Positions 1 through 9,141 of a stretch of 64,000 bases of DNA are shown here, one piece after another; the stretch's first letter is position 1; every line of letters begins with the position of its first letter. Below the pieces are notes generated by a model, which saw nothing but the letters and a program-made list of their open reading frames with translations, was not told the origin of the DNA and did not search any database. A program made the position numbers and the translations under genes. Source of the DNA: Ewingella americana (GTDB taxonomy: Bacteria > Pseudomonadota > Gammaproteobacteria > Enterobacterales > Enterobacteriaceae); NCBI RefSeq assembly GCF_006438725.1, contig NZ_RCZD01000001.1, forward strand, positions 310,001 to 374,000. Reading direction: 5' to 3'.

Positions 1-1308
1 TTCACCCCGGCGTGCGCGGCGGGTCGCCAGTTGGGTCAGGCTGCTGGAGAGAATATCCCCCGCGTGTTCCACGTTAATCACGAACATCAGGATCTCCTGT
101 GCGCGGTCCGCATCGGTGTCGCTCAGGCCGTCCTGACCGAGGTCAGCCAGATAGGCGCGAATGGCGGCACTGAGCAGATCCAATGACTGATCAACCTGGC
201 GGATTTCGTCCGCGGTGCGTTGCTCCAGCGTTTCAAACAATACGCACAACCGATCGAGCATCATCGCTAACATATCCGCCGCCCGCAGCGATTCACGCAC
301 CGAATTGGAGAGCCCGAGGTAGGCAACGTTCAGCCCTGCTTCATCCAGATACAGTGGCATCCCAGGGTCACCGACCCGCTCTTTCTCAACAAACATCCGC
401 TCCAGCAGTCGCGCCAGCGGGCCGGTCAGCCAGATGAACATCAGCGCCAGCACCGCGCTGAAAGCGGTATGGAACCAAACCACCAGCTGCGGCGTGGTCA
501 GCGCTGTTTTGGCCGCCGTCTGCGTCAGCCATGGCAACAGCGCCATCGCCAGCACCGCGCCCAGCACGCGCACCATCAGATTGCCGATCGGCAGACGGCG
601 GGCGACCGGCGAACCGGCATTCAGTACCGGCGGTAACGCGCCACCGATATTAGCCCCCAGCACCAGCACCATCGCCGTGGCAGGCGTCATGACGCCGGTG
701 GCCGCCAGTGAGGCAATCAGCAAAATCACTGCCACGCTGGAGTGGCAAATCAGGGTGAGCATCACCGCCACCATCAGCGCAATCAGGGTATCGCCCTCCA
801 GCCCCTGCATCACTGCATGAAAAACGGGGGTGGATTCAATATGGCCCAGCGTCGCACTGAGCAGGCTGAGCGCCAGCAGCATCAGTCCGAGGCCAATCAT
901 GGCGCAACCGGCGCTTTCAAAGCTGGAATTATCGCGCAATTTGAAGATAACAAAGCCAACCATTATGAGCAGAGGAATGGCGAGGGCGGTATTGAAACTC
1001 ATCAGTTGCACCACCAGCGTGGAACCGATGTTAGCCCCGAGCATCACCGCCAGTGCAGGCGCCAGACTGAGCGTTCCTGCCGCCGTAAACGACGTTGCCA
1101 TCAGGCTCACCGCCGTGCTGCTTTGCAGAATACCGGTAATGCCAATACCGGACAGCAGCGCCATCCAGCGGTTATTCAGGTGACGCCCCATCCAGTGGCG
1201 CAATGGCGTGCCAAACCCGCGTTGTAGCGCGGTAGAAATCATATGACTTCCCCACAGCAACAGCGCAATGGCACCCGCGAGGTTAATTAACAGGGTAGTT
1301 CCAGACAT
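1..1308 (-). CDS. Na/Pi cotransporter family protein (YjbB type), 3' end cut by window
   Basis: The reading frame starts at an ATG (1308-1306) behind a GGGGG-type ribosome site and runs off the window edge, so 436 residues are visible. The start MSGTTLLINLAGAIALLLWG is a membrane segment. Two internally similar halves carry the family's QSS motifs (GILQSSTAVS near residue 45; a CHSSVAV stretch in the second half) and GANIG motifs. A soluble PhoU-like helical region begins near residue 290. Known family members (E. coli YjbB, 543 residues) move phosphate with sodium, usually outward, across the inner membrane. About 100 C-terminal residues are missing only because of the window limit. Specificity for phosphate is inferred from the family. 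Confidence 0.85.
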   Translation of the reverse strand, partial: MSGTTLLINLAGAIALLLWGSHMISTALQRGFGTPLRHWMGRHLNNRWMALLSGIGITGILQSSTAVSLMATSFTAAGTLSLAPALAVMLGANIGSTLVVQLMSFNTALAIPLLIMVGFVIFKLRDNSSFESAGCAMIGLGLMLLALSLLSATLGHIESTPVFHAVMQGLEGDTLIALMVAVMLTLICHSSVAVILLIASLAATGVMTPATAMVLVLGANIGGALPPVLNAGSPVARRLPIGNLMVRVLGAVLAMALLPWLTQTAAKTALTTPQLVVWFHTAFSAVLALMFIWLTGPLARLLERMFVEKERVGDPGMPLYLDEAGLNVAYLGLSNSVRESLRAADMLAMMLDRLCVLFETLEQRTADEIRQVDQSLDLLSAAIRAYLADLGQDGLSDTDADRAQEILMFVINVEHAGDILSSSLTQLATRRARRGE

Positions 1309-1366
1309 GATAATTCCCCCTTATTCAGGGTTGTACGGGTAAAGCGACTTGATGATTCATCGTATT

Positions 1367-1399
1367 AAAAGCAGGTGCCGCGATACGGTGCGGCACCTG
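1367..1399 (-). terminator. Rho-independent terminator of mgtA
   Basis: A perfect 10-bp stem (CAGGTGCCGC with GCGGCACCTG, 8-nt loop) lies just downstream of the mgtA stop. On the minus strand it is followed by CTTTT. It ends the mgtA transcript before the cotransporter gene. Confidence 0.85.
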
Positions 1400-1414
1400 T
1401 TGGTTGTCAGACGG

Positions 1415-4120
1415 TCAGAACCACTGTTTGAAACGGCGGATATAAAACATCTTCATACCCTGCGCCACACAGCAATACGCCAGTAGGGTACCGGCCAGCC
1501 ACGGGAAGTACTGCCACGGCAGAGCTTGCAGCCCCACCATCGGACCCAGCGGTGAGAACGGTACGTAGATACCCACCGCCATCACCAGTCCGGTCATCAG
1601 CATCACCGGCAGCGCGGCGGTGCTCTGGAAGAACGGGATCTTCTGGGTACGCAACATGTGTACGACTAACGTCTGTGACAGCAGCCCTTCAACGAACCAG
1701 CCGGACTGGAACAGCGTCTGCATATGTTCACTGTTGGCGGCAAAGACGTACCACATCAGCGCAAAGGTGGTCATATCGAAAATCGATGAGGTCGGCCCAA
1801 TCCACACCATAAAACGACCGATGTTTTTGGCGTCCCACTTACGTGGCTTCTTCAAAAACTCCTTATCAATTTTGTCCCACGGCAGCGCCAGTTGGGAAAT
1901 GTCATACATCAGGTTTTGCAGCAACAGTTGGATAGCCAGCATCGGCATAAACGGTATAAACGCACTGGCCACCAGTACCGAGAACACGTTGCCGAAGTTG
2001 GAGCTGGCGGTCATGTTCAGGTACTTCATGATATTGCCAAAGGTCTCGCGGCCTTTCAGTACGCCCTCTTCCAGCACCATCAGGCTTTTTTCCAGCAGAA
2101 TGATATCGGCAGACTCTTTGGCAATATCGGTGCCGCTGTCAACCGAGATCCCGACGTCAGCATCGCGCAAGGCTGGCGCATCGTTTATGCCGTCGCCGAG
2201 GAATCCGACAGTATGGCCGTTGGATTGCAACGCTTTCAGCACCCGCGATTTTTGCAGCGGCGTCAGTTTGGCAAACACCGTGCGCTCTTCCACCAGCACT
2301 TTCAGCGTGGCGTCGTCCAGTTTTTCCAGCTGTGGCCCCAGCACCGGCTCGCCCGGCTCCAGCCCGACCTGACGACAGATACGGCAGGTAACAACGGCGT
2401 TATCCCCGGTCAGCACTTTCACCGCCACACCGATATCACGCAGCGCGGCAATCGCCGGGCCTGCGGACTCTTTCGGCGGATCGAGGAAAGTCAGGAACCC
2501 GCGGATGATCAGGTCATGTTCATCCGTCGTGCTGTACTGTTTTTTCGCTTCGCTCTTTTTAATGTCGCGGGTCGCCACCACCAGCACGCGGAAACCGTCT
2601 TGGTTGTAGTCATTGGCCAGTTTCAGCAGCGCATCGCGGCGCGCCTCGTCCAGTTCAACCACTTTGCCGTTTTCATGCACATGGGTAGAAATGCTCAGCA
2701 TCTCTTCCACCGCACCTTTACACACCAGCAGATGATTGGCCTGCGGGTCTTTCACCACAATCGACAGCCGACGGCGGATAAAATCAAAAGGCATTTCATC
2801 GACTTTGCTGAAACCCTGCGGTTTAACAAAGCCAGGCGTATTTTCAGAGAAGTAGATCACGGCCTGATCCATCAGGTTTTTGATCCCGCTCTGGTGATGA
2901 CTGTTCAACCAGGCCAGTTCCAGCACCGACTCATTCTTTTGTCCGTGGGCATCCATGTGGTGCTCAAGAATGATTTTATCCTGCGTCAGCGTGCCGGTTT
3001 TATCGGTACAGAGCACGTCCATGGCGCCGAGGTTCTGAATCGCGTTGAGGCGTTTCACTACCACTTTGCGCTTCGCCATCGCCATGGCACCTTTCGCCAG
3101 ATTGGCGCTGACGATCATCGGCAACATCTCCGGGGTCAGGCCGACGGCCACCGCCACCGCAAACAGCAGCGCATCCCACCACTCACCTTTCATGATGCCG
3201 TTGATCAAGAACACCACCGGCACCATCACCAACATGAAACGGATCAGCAACCAGCTGACACTGTTCACACCCCGGTCAAACGCGGTCTGGGCGCGGGTGC
3301 CCACCATCGCTTTGGCCAGCGAGCCGAAGTAGGTGCGCGGGCCGGTTGCCACCACGACCGCCTGCGCCGTGCCACTCACCACGTTGGTGCCCATAAAGCA
3401 GATGTTCGGCATGTCGAGCAGATTTTCTTCGTCTTCTGCCACGGCACTGGCCGATTTTTGCGCTACATCGCCCAGCGTGTCGTACTTTTCCACCGGCAAG
3501 GCTTCACCGGTTAAGACAGCCTGGCTGATAAACAGGTCACGAGACTCAATCAGCCGCACATCAGCCGGGATCATATCCCCGGCGTAGAGCTGCACGATGT
3601 CACCGACCACCAGTTCACGCATCGGGATTTCGTGCAGTTTCCCCGGCATCGCCGCGTTATCACGCCGCAGCACCGTCGCGGTGGTCCGCACCATCGCTTT
3701 AAGCGCTTCGGCGGATTTCGCCGAACGGTATTCCTGCCAGAAACGCACCAGCCCGCTCAGGCCGACCATCGTGCCAATGATATAAACGGAGGTCAGATCG
3801 GCGTCCTCACCGGCACGCATTGGCAGCCAGAAATCGGTGAAAAAGCTGATAACCGCCAGCACGGCTAACACATAAATGAACGGATTATTAAACGCCTTTA
3901 ACAACTGGACCACCACATGAGGTGGCTTATCGTGGGCGACTTCGTTGTAACCCTCTTTTTCCAGCCGTCCGGCGGCGTGCGAATTCAGCAGGCCATCCCG
4001 AGTGGCATTGACGTTGAGTAACGTCACGGCCACGCCGTTTTTGGCTTCCTGAACAGCGCGCATGGAGAGCTTGTTGTCCTTTGGTTTTTTCTTTTGCGTG
4101 TTTTTGATTTCTACAGTCAT
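1415..4120 (-). CDS. mgtA: Magnesium-translocating P-type ATPase MgtA
   Basis: This 901-residue P3B-type ATPase imports Mg2+ across the inner membrane. It has an N-terminal cation-ATPase domain, the TGEALPVEK actuator motif near residue 205, the phosphorylation motif DKTGTLTQD near residue 372, the hinge motif GDGINDAPALRDAD in the last third, and a C-terminal block of membrane helices. Length matches E. coli MgtA (898). An ATG eight codons further upstream exists, but AGGAGC sits 7 nt before the ATG at 4120, so I prefer this start. The gene stands alone, with a terminator behind it and a leader of at least 200 nt in front, as expected for a PhoPQ/Mg-controlled gene; I could not find a convincing PhoP box. 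Confidence 0.96.
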   Translation of the reverse strand: MTVEIKNTQKKKPKDNKLSMRAVQEAKNGVAVTLLNVNATRDGLLNSHAAGRLEKEGYNEVAHDKPPHVVVQLLKAFNNPFIYVLAVLAVISFFTDFWLPMRAGEDADLTSVYIIGTMVGLSGLVRFWQEYRSAKSAEALKAMVRTTATVLRRDNAAMPGKLHEIPMRELVVGDIVQLYAGDMIPADVRLIESRDLFISQAVLTGEALPVEKYDTLGDVAQKSASAVAEDEENLLDMPNICFMGTNVVSGTAQAVVVATGPRTYFGSLAKAMVGTRAQTAFDRGVNSVSWLLIRFMLVMVPVVFLINGIMKGEWWDALLFAVAVAVGLTPEMLPMIVSANLAKGAMAMAKRKVVVKRLNAIQNLGAMDVLCTDKTGTLTQDKIILEHHMDAHGQKNESVLELAWLNSHHQSGIKNLMDQAVIYFSENTPGFVKPQGFSKVDEMPFDFIRRRLSIVVKDPQANHLLVCKGAVEEMLSISTHVHENGKVVELDEARRDALLKLANDYNQDGFRVLVVATRDIKKSEAKKQYSTTDEHDLIIRGFLTFLDPPKESAGPAIAALRDIGVAVKVLTGDNAVVTCRICRQVGLEPGEPVLGPQLEKLDDATLKVLVEERTVFAKLTPLQKSRVLKALQSNGHTVGFLGDGINDAPALRDADVGISVDSGTDIAKESADIILLEKSLMVLEEGVLKGRETFGNIMKYLNMTASSNFGNVFSVLVASAFIPFMPMLAIQLLLQNLMYDISQLALPWDKIDKEFLKKPRKWDAKNIGRFMVWIGPTSSIFDMTTFALMWYVFAANSEHMQTLFQSGWFVEGLLSQTLVVHMLRTQKIPFFQSTAALPVMLMTGLVMAVGIYVPFSPLGPMVGLQALPWQYFPWLAGTLLAYCCVAQGMKMFYIRRFKQWF

Positions 4121-4380
4121 GGTGGTGCTCCTGTCGCCACACAACAGAGAGTATTTAACGGGGTCCCGGATAACAGGCAGCCGTCAATATTCCGCATCGT
4201 TTAAAGCGATCGGTTTTTAATTAATTTCGCGCAGGGTTTCCTGCCCTTTAATAAATAAAGGGGTGTAACCTTATGGGGTGTCTTTTATTTTCGCATGGCT
4301 TCGCCGCCCTCTATTTTCGTTAATAAGAAAAGCGAGAGGATAACGTTCAGGCGTTAATAATGACGGAATTCAGAACGTGC
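4121..4380 (-). promoter_or_regulatory. Upstream region / probable leader of mgtA
   Basis: In E. coli and Salmonella mgtA is preceded by a Mg2+-responsive leader with a short leader peptide (mgtL). Here a small hairpin (GCAGG-AAAC-CCTGC at 4231-4244) and a three-codon ORF (ATG CGA AAA TAA, 4296-4285 on the minus strand) with AGAGGG upstream are visible. No proline-rich mgtL is present. Leader function is inferred from position only. Confidence 0.35.
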
Positions 4381-5015
4381 GTGCTGGTCTTACACAATCG
4401 GCTCAACCGGCGTTCACGGCATGAATCAGGCAAAGAAGGATCGACTATGTGGGTCATCGCTATCAGAAAAGGAGCAACGCTGTTCCAGCTGGCCGGTGAC
4501 AGGACTGACACGCCAGTTGGTGACTCGCTGGTTCAATTCATTGATTTTAGTCGAAAAAATTGAAACGGAGTGTTTTTTACGCGCAGCCAGAGTCCGATCG
4601 CGGGAGTGGCGAACACGCAACGTGGATGTCAGTGAATTGACATCAGGGAAAAGAGTCGATTTGAAGTTCATAATACACCTCGGGACCGTGAACGTTCAGG
4701 TTGAGGTGTTTAGACGCGAGAGCGTCAGGCTCTGGCGAGGCACACCCAAACGATGAAACGATCACAATCGATTTCATGTTTAATATTCCGAATGGCGTTA
4801 TCGGCAACATTCGGGAAGCTACTAGATACAGTGTCCATTAGTCTCTTATGTTAAGTTTAGAAAGGCCGCTACTTCCGGCTCGTGCAATCTACCCATGCAC
4901 TCTATTATTGTCAACTGTAAATTAGGATTAATAGCATCCGTTTATATTCCGTCGATATTCAGCGCCGAAATAAGGGGAATGCCAATTAATCCTCTGACAC
5001 ATTATTCACTGAATA
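4381..5015. other. Gene-free stretch between the mgtA region and the NAD(P)-binding protein gene
   Basis: Six-frame reading gives only short, low-complexity translations with no recognisable domain and no good ribosome sites. The stretch 4430-4760 has higher GC than the flanking AT-rich DNA and could be old decayed coding DNA, but nothing could be matched. No terminal inverted repeats or hairpin terminators were found. Confidence 0.5.
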
Positions 5016-5708
5016 TTAAACGTCTGATCCATTAGCCTGAACTGATTTCGCCAGCGCCCCGATATCTTTGCTTTCCAGCACATAGCGTCCTGCCTCACCC
5101 CGCGCTGCGTTAAGCATGGCCTGGCCGAGGATTTCGGTCGTGATGATCTGGCGGGGAAAGAGTTTACGGGCGAGCGCCAGCAGCGGTTTGCTCAGACGGT
5201 AGAAAATCCGGTAGCTGGCCGTTTTCGACTCAATACCGTGCAGCGGCACAATGATGCCGGGGCGAAACAGACAAACACTGGCAAAAGGCAGTTTCTGCAA
5301 GTCGTTTTCCGTCCGACCTTTGACCCGCGCCCACATTACACGCCCTTTCTCTGAGCTGTCGGTGCCTGCGCCGGAGACATAGGTAAAGGTCATGTTGGGT
5401 GAGTGAGCGGCCAGCAGCTTCGCCACGCCTAAGGTCATGTCATAGGTTTCCCGGCGATAAACCGCTTCGCTCTTACCTGACGACGACATACCCAGGCAGA
5501 AGAAGCAGGCGTCATAACCTTTCAACTGCTCTTCTATCATTTCCGGGCGATACATATCCGCCAGCAGCACCTGATGCAGTTTCGGGTCGCTCTGCGTTAA
5601 GGATGTGCGTCCTACGGCGGTAACCTGTTCGACGTCTGCGGCCAACAGACACTCACGCAATACGCCCTGCCCGACCATACCGGTCGCCCCGAAGATGATG
5701 ATTTTCAT
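5016..5708 (-). CDS. NAD(P)H-binding protein, atypical SDR (YbjT/HTATIP2-like)
   Basis: A 230-residue Rossmann protein. The N-terminus MKIIIFGATGMVGQGVLREC contains the GATGMVG dinucleotide-binding loop, and a YVSGAGTDSS stretch lies where SDR proteins carry their catalytic Ser/Tyr region. The start at 5708 is chosen because the family begins exactly there and AGAGGA precedes it; the longer ORF adds 16 unlike residues. It stands alone with no operon partner. The substrate is unknown; relatives are annotated as NAD-dependent epimerases or oxidoreductases. It is probably cytoplasmic: no signal peptide or membrane segment is seen. Confidence 0.8.
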   Translation of the reverse strand: MKIIIFGATGMVGQGVLRECLLAADVEQVTAVGRTSLTQSDPKLHQVLLADMYRPEMIEEQLKGYDACFFCLGMSSSGKSEAVYRRETYDMTLGVAKLLAAHSPNMTFTYVSGAGTDSSEKGRVMWARVKGRTENDLQKLPFASVCLFRPGIIVPLHGIESKTASYRIFYRLSKPLLALARKLFPRQIITTEILGQAMLNAARGEAGRYVLESKDIGALAKSVQANGSDV

Positions 5709-5873
5709 TGCACTGCTTTTCCTCTGCCCGCCGATATGGCGATGAGCGGCCAGCATACGGTGTTCTTCGGGCTTATGTGATGGTAATTCGTGGCTTTATC
5801 GGGTTTGGCGCAGCTTAGCCGGTTTGCGTCAGCAAGCCCTCCCGGTGAAACCAGAGCATCTGTATCTGATGAC

Positions 5874-6035
5874 TTATAACATCATCGCTAAAAAGGAGCC
5901 GAAAATGGCCAGCAGACTGGCAAACACGGCGTGCATTCCGCGCAGTAACGCGGCAAAAACCGCGATACCCAGCGAAGCAACGGAAACAATCACGCGTGAC
6001 GGGTTTTCAATGACATATCCCAAAAAAACTTCCAT
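5874..6035 (-). CDS. Small hydrophobic protein, 53 residues, unknown
   Basis: A short ORF starts MEVFLGYVIENPSRVIVSVA and ends in a run of hydrophobic residues with one central Arg-Gly-Met-His break, suggesting two short membrane segments. CAGGG precedes the ATG by a few bases. The codons are GC-rich in third positions like neighbouring genes, although the surrounding DNA is AT-rich, which supports real coding. It lies alone between the SDR gene and the GT9 gene, on the strand opposite the latter. I do not recognise the family. It could be a small inner-membrane stress peptide; this is inference. Confidence 0.5.
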   Translation of the reverse strand: MEVFLGYVIENPSRVIVSVASLGIAVFAALLRGMHAVFASLLAIFGSFLAMML

Positions 6036-6385
6036 GCCCTGTGATTCCTGAAAAATATTTCAAAATATTGCAAGAGCTTAACATGCTGAGATGTCAGGCC
6101 GATTTGCTCTTTACAGGACATTACTTTTATGTGCTGTCACCACTCACTCCGCCCCTCTTAACGGTTCACGTTACGCAGTGCATTACAGGGTAAACAACGC
6201 TATTATCCGGCCACAAAAAATGTTGTTAGCATCCGCAATTTGTTCATTAATCGCTCATAAACACAATTTTCGTAAAAATTACATGCAACCCAATGAACCA
6301 AGCTAAAACGTCCGAGTCTACTGGTCACCGCAATGATGAGAGATAGATCTTGCGCAATAATAAAAAAATCACCAAGGAGTCAGTG
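6036..6385. other. Intergenic, divergent promoter region
   Basis: About 350 bp of AT-rich DNA between the start of the 53-residue gene and the GT9 gene. A short palindromic run (AATATT repeated around 6055-6070) is the only structure seen; no ORF with a ribosome site. Confidence 0.4.
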
Positions 6386-7408
6386 TTGAAAGCGTTAATT
6401 ATTTGTCGGGATAACATTGGTGACACCATTATCTCCACACCTTTGATTAGAAGCGTTTCAGAGGAGCTTAATTTTGATGTGGATATTCTCGCCAACAGCT
6501 ACAACGCCGCAGTGCTCGATCGCAATGCCAATATAAATAACGTCTATACCTATAAAAAGACCCACCATCGCGTTGCCGGTGAATCCGTGGTGAAAATTAT
6601 ACTTAGCCGCCTTGCCCTGATGGTTAAATTAAGAAGGCAGCACTATGACGTTGTTTTTATCGCTAAAGGTCGTTGGGATAAAAGAGTATTGCGTTGGATA
6701 CCGTTAATTCGTCCCACAAAAGTCATTGCGCTGGGTCTTACTGAACACCCACGGATCACCGATCTGGTGATCCCGCCAGAATCCTGTAATGAAAATTGTG
6801 TGCAGCGTATGCACCGTTTATTAGAACCTTTTGGTGCCAAAGAAGCGCCTGGCCCGCTGGAGATAACGGCAGATCCGCAACAAGTTATCGCGACGCGTGA
6901 AAAGTACGGCATCACCCAGACTTTGCCGGTCTTCGCTTTACACATAAGCTCCCGCAAAATAAGGCAACGCTGGTCAGCCGAAAACTTCGCTGCTCTGGCC
7001 CACCGTATTGCAACCATGACGCCCTGCCAGTTGATGCTGTTATGGTCGCCGGGGGATGAACACAACCCAAGACACCCCGGTGATGATGCCAAAGCGGCCG
7101 ACGTGATGTCACTTTGTGCCGATCTGGCGATGATCGCAGTCCCTACTCTTGAGCTTGACGAGATGATAGCGGCGACAGCGCTTTGTGATTTTCTGGTCTG
7201 CAGTGATGGCGGCGCAATGCACGTCGCTGCCGGGCTTCACAAACCTATCGTCGCACTTTTCGGCAACAGTGATCCGATCAGTTGGGCACCGTGGGCAGTA
7301 CCACACAAAGTTATTCAGAAGAGCGATGAGAACGTGATGTCTATTTCGGTAGATGAGGTCTTTGCTGAAGTCCATCATTTAGCGAAGTCCGTTGGAATTA
7401 CGCAATAA
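6386..7408 (+). CDS. Glycosyltransferase family 9 (heptosyltransferase-like)
   Basis: This is a 340-residue GT-B fold enzyme. The start is probably the TTG at 6386: AAGGAG lies 6 nt before it and the protein then opens KALIICRDNIGDTIISTPL, the usual opening of ADP-heptose:LPS heptosyltransferases (WaaC/F/Q). The C-terminal half has CSDGGAMHVAAGLHKPIVAL followed by FGNSDP, the donor-binding motif of GT9. A longer frame from a TTG at 6350 lacks a ribosome site. It is not in an LPS core (waa) cluster; its neighbours are surface and secreted proteins. It may modify LPS or a surface protein, but the acceptor is unknown. A terminator follows directly. Confidence 0.85.
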   Translation: MKALIICRDNIGDTIISTPLIRSVSEELNFDVDILANSYNAAVLDRNANINNVYTYKKTHHRVAGESVVKIILSRLALMVKLRRQHYDVVFIAKGRWDKRVLRWIPLIRPTKVIALGLTEHPRITDLVIPPESCNENCVQRMHRLLEPFGAKEAPGPLEITADPQQVIATREKYGITQTLPVFALHISSRKIRQRWSAENFAALAHRIATMTPCQLMLLWSPGDEHNPRHPGDDAKAADVMSLCADLAMIAVPTLELDEMIAATALCDFLVCSDGGAMHVAAGLHKPIVALFGNSDPISWAPWAVPHKVIQKSDENVMSISVDEVFAEVHHLAKSVGITQ

Positions 7409-7433
7409 AATATTTATTAATTATCAAAAAAAC

Positions 7434-7462
7434 AGAGGCCTGTGTTACTGGCCTCTATTTTA
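7434..7462 (+). terminator. Terminator of the GT9 gene
   Basis: Stem AGAGGCC/GGCCTCT with a 9-nt loop, followed by ATTTTATT. It lies 25 bp behind the stop codon. Confidence 0.75.
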
Positions 7463-7513
7463 TTAAATCATTGACATAAATATCAATTAATCTGCACTGC
7501 CCGCGCCAACCTG

Positions 7514-7679
7514 TTATTTATTGCCCGCCTTCACAATATATTTACGAATCGGCGCACCGAAATCCTGCACCATCGCCCACCGCTCAAATATCTGGCTGTC
7601 AGATTATTTCATAAACCACAGCATCTTTATCGCCGTAATAGCGACAGCGGGGATCTGTGTGACCTTCCCCTGAAATCAT
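7514..7679 (-). pseudogene. Frame-broken C-terminal gene fragment, unknown family
   Basis: On the minus strand two short segments in adjacent frames read as normal protein. The first opens at ATG 7679 (MISGEGHTDPRCRYYGDKDA) and ends at a stop after VVYEII. The second continues in another frame (SQIFERWAMVQDFGAPIRKY) to a stop at 7514. Together they look like the last 50 or so codons of a gene broken by one small indel, with the rest gone. I do not recognise the parent family. The fragment is directly behind the beta-helix gene on the same strand. Confidence 0.4.
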
Positions 7680-7699
7680 AGCAAGGGTTATTCTACGAT

Positions 7700-8794
7700 T
7701 TATAAACCTACAGACTTACAATTTACAACTTGTGGTTTATTATCACTGTCGAAATTCATTACACATCCTTCACCATACTTACCATAAACCATAGGGACAG
7801 TGAATTTATTGGTAGCCAAAATATCCTCTTTTGTTGGGACGCCACCTTCAACCGATACAGCCGTTTGTGTACCCACATTATAATCCTGACTAAAAAAATT
7901 ATCGGTTATTGTAGCAGGTCCCTGGCTCGGAACACCGCGCAAACCAATAGAGGATCGGTTAGACGTACCATAGCGGCCATAATCAAACCAGTTATTTTGA
8001 ATATTGACATACTCTCCACCAATTTCGCCGCTTTTGTGCATATCAAATTGATGGTATGCGCCATATCCCCCACCGTTTAATACTAAATTTGCATGTGCAT
8101 AATATCCTTCTCCAGCAGATCCACTTCCTGCAATAGCATGCCTGTTAGCGTTGAAAACGTTACAGCTAATTTCAACTTGAGCATTGCCATTCTGAACAAC
8201 GATGCCATAGCCTAATTCAGATTTAATATTATTATGAATATAGTTATGGTGGACCGTGTTACTTTCTGATTGCTTAATAGATATTCCTGCCCAAGGCCAG
8301 CCATAAATTTCATTGTTATCAATCTGAACCCCCTGACTGCCAGGCAAAGTCTGCAGCCCGATAGTTTGAGCGTTTGTATTACTCTCCTGGTAAGGACCTT
8401 CTATTCTTAGGCCTGTCAATCTCGCATGACTCTTAATCATAAATACAGGATAGTTATTAGCATTTTCATTGAGGTAAGGCGTTTTTAACAAAGCCCCCTC
8501 ACTTCCTTTCTCGCCGCGATCGCTAAAAATCGTCTGATTTTCATTAATAACGATGGCATTTTGCTGGCTTGGGATTTCTATAGTCACATCCGGTGGGATA
8601 TAAATATAGGTAATACCCTGGGCCAATTGACTTTTCAATTCAGCATATGTGGTGGCAGTTGAGTGGGGAACAGTGTTTTTATCAAGATATTTTGTGTACC
8701 CAATTCCGCCACCAAGAATGTCGCACATCTCCGCATGAACACTTTGAGGCATAGCTATAAAACCTAGCAATAGCATTAGGATATTTTTCATCAT
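7700..8794 (-). CDS. Secreted right-handed parallel beta-helix protein
   Basis: This 364-residue protein has a clear Sec signal peptide (MMKNILMLLLGFIAMPQSVHA, cleavage after AHA-type VHA). The rest has short turns rich in Asn and Gly (VQIDNNEIYGW, TVHHNYIHNN, VEISCNVFNANRHAI, VNIQNNWFDYG), typical of PbH1 repeats in pectate-lyase-like folds. The pattern 'N-H-N-Y-I' with stacked Asn supports a polysaccharide lyase or surface-binding beta-helix, and 'QGVQIDNNEIYGWPWAGISI' resembles the lyase core, but I see no certain catalytic set. Cysteines at both ends may form a disulfide. GC content is much lower than flanking genes, suggesting acquisition. GAGG lies just before two alternative ATGs. Confidence 0.7.
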   Translation of the reverse strand: MMKNILMLLLGFIAMPQSVHAEMCDILGGGIGYTKYLDKNTVPHSTATTYAELKSQLAQGITYIYIPPDVTIEIPSQQNAIVINENQTIFSDRGEKGSEGALLKTPYLNENANNYPVFMIKSHARLTGLRIEGPYQESNTNAQTIGLQTLPGSQGVQIDNNEIYGWPWAGISIKQSESNTVHHNYIHNNIKSELGYGIVVQNGNAQVEISCNVFNANRHAIAGSGSAGEGYYAHANLVLNGGGYGAYHQFDMHKSGEIGGEYVNIQNNWFDYGRYGTSNRSSIGLRGVPSQGPATITDNFFSQDYNVGTQTAVSVEGGVPTKEDILATNKFTVPMVYGKYGEGCVMNFDSDNKPQVVNCKSVGL

Positions 8795-9101
8795 AAAACC
8801 TCACAATAGATAATTACACAGACATTAATTTAGGATAGTTAAATAACAGGGTTTATTCTCTATGAGCTTATAAAAGCTTACAGTATAAATACTATGGCTT
8901 ACCCCCCTAATTAAATACAGTGCTCACCTGTTTTTTTTGTGATTATCGTCTCAATTTTAGTCCATTCAAAAGCAATAATAATCGATTTGTGGACTCCCAC
9001 ATCTCAATTTACCGTTGCATTTAACGTTACGCGTCAGAAATAGAGAAAAGCAGCGTTGATATTGGCTTCATTTTACAAATTTACATTCGCAGGAGTTCGC
9101 A
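8795..9101. other. AT-rich intergenic, promoter region of the beta-helix gene
   Basis: No ORF with a ribosome site is present. The sequence is strongly AT-rich with T-runs, and should contain the minus-strand promoter of the beta-helix gene. A 9-11 bp duplication (CGCAGGAG twice) lies at its right end. Confidence 0.4.
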
Positions 9102-9141
9102 GGAGATAAGGAGATGAGGAGATGAGGAGATGAGGAGATCA
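9102..9141. repeat. 8-bp tandem repeat (GGAGATGA), five units
   Basis: The units read GGAGATAA, three times GGAGATGA, then GGAGATCA, without interruption. The last unit forms the left arm of the adjacent hairpin. Such short tandem arrays can change copy number by slipped pairing. Confidence 0.85.

Noticed and set aside
1892-3514. 540-codon open frame on the plus strand inside mgtA
   Set aside because: It is a His/Gln/Arg-rich mirror of the mgtA gene on the other strand, without ribosome site or domain; mgtA is certain.
4190-4225. PhoP box upstream of mgtA
   Set aside because: GTTTA and GGTTTTT are present on the plus strand but the spacing does not fit the 11-bp direct repeat of PhoP sites.
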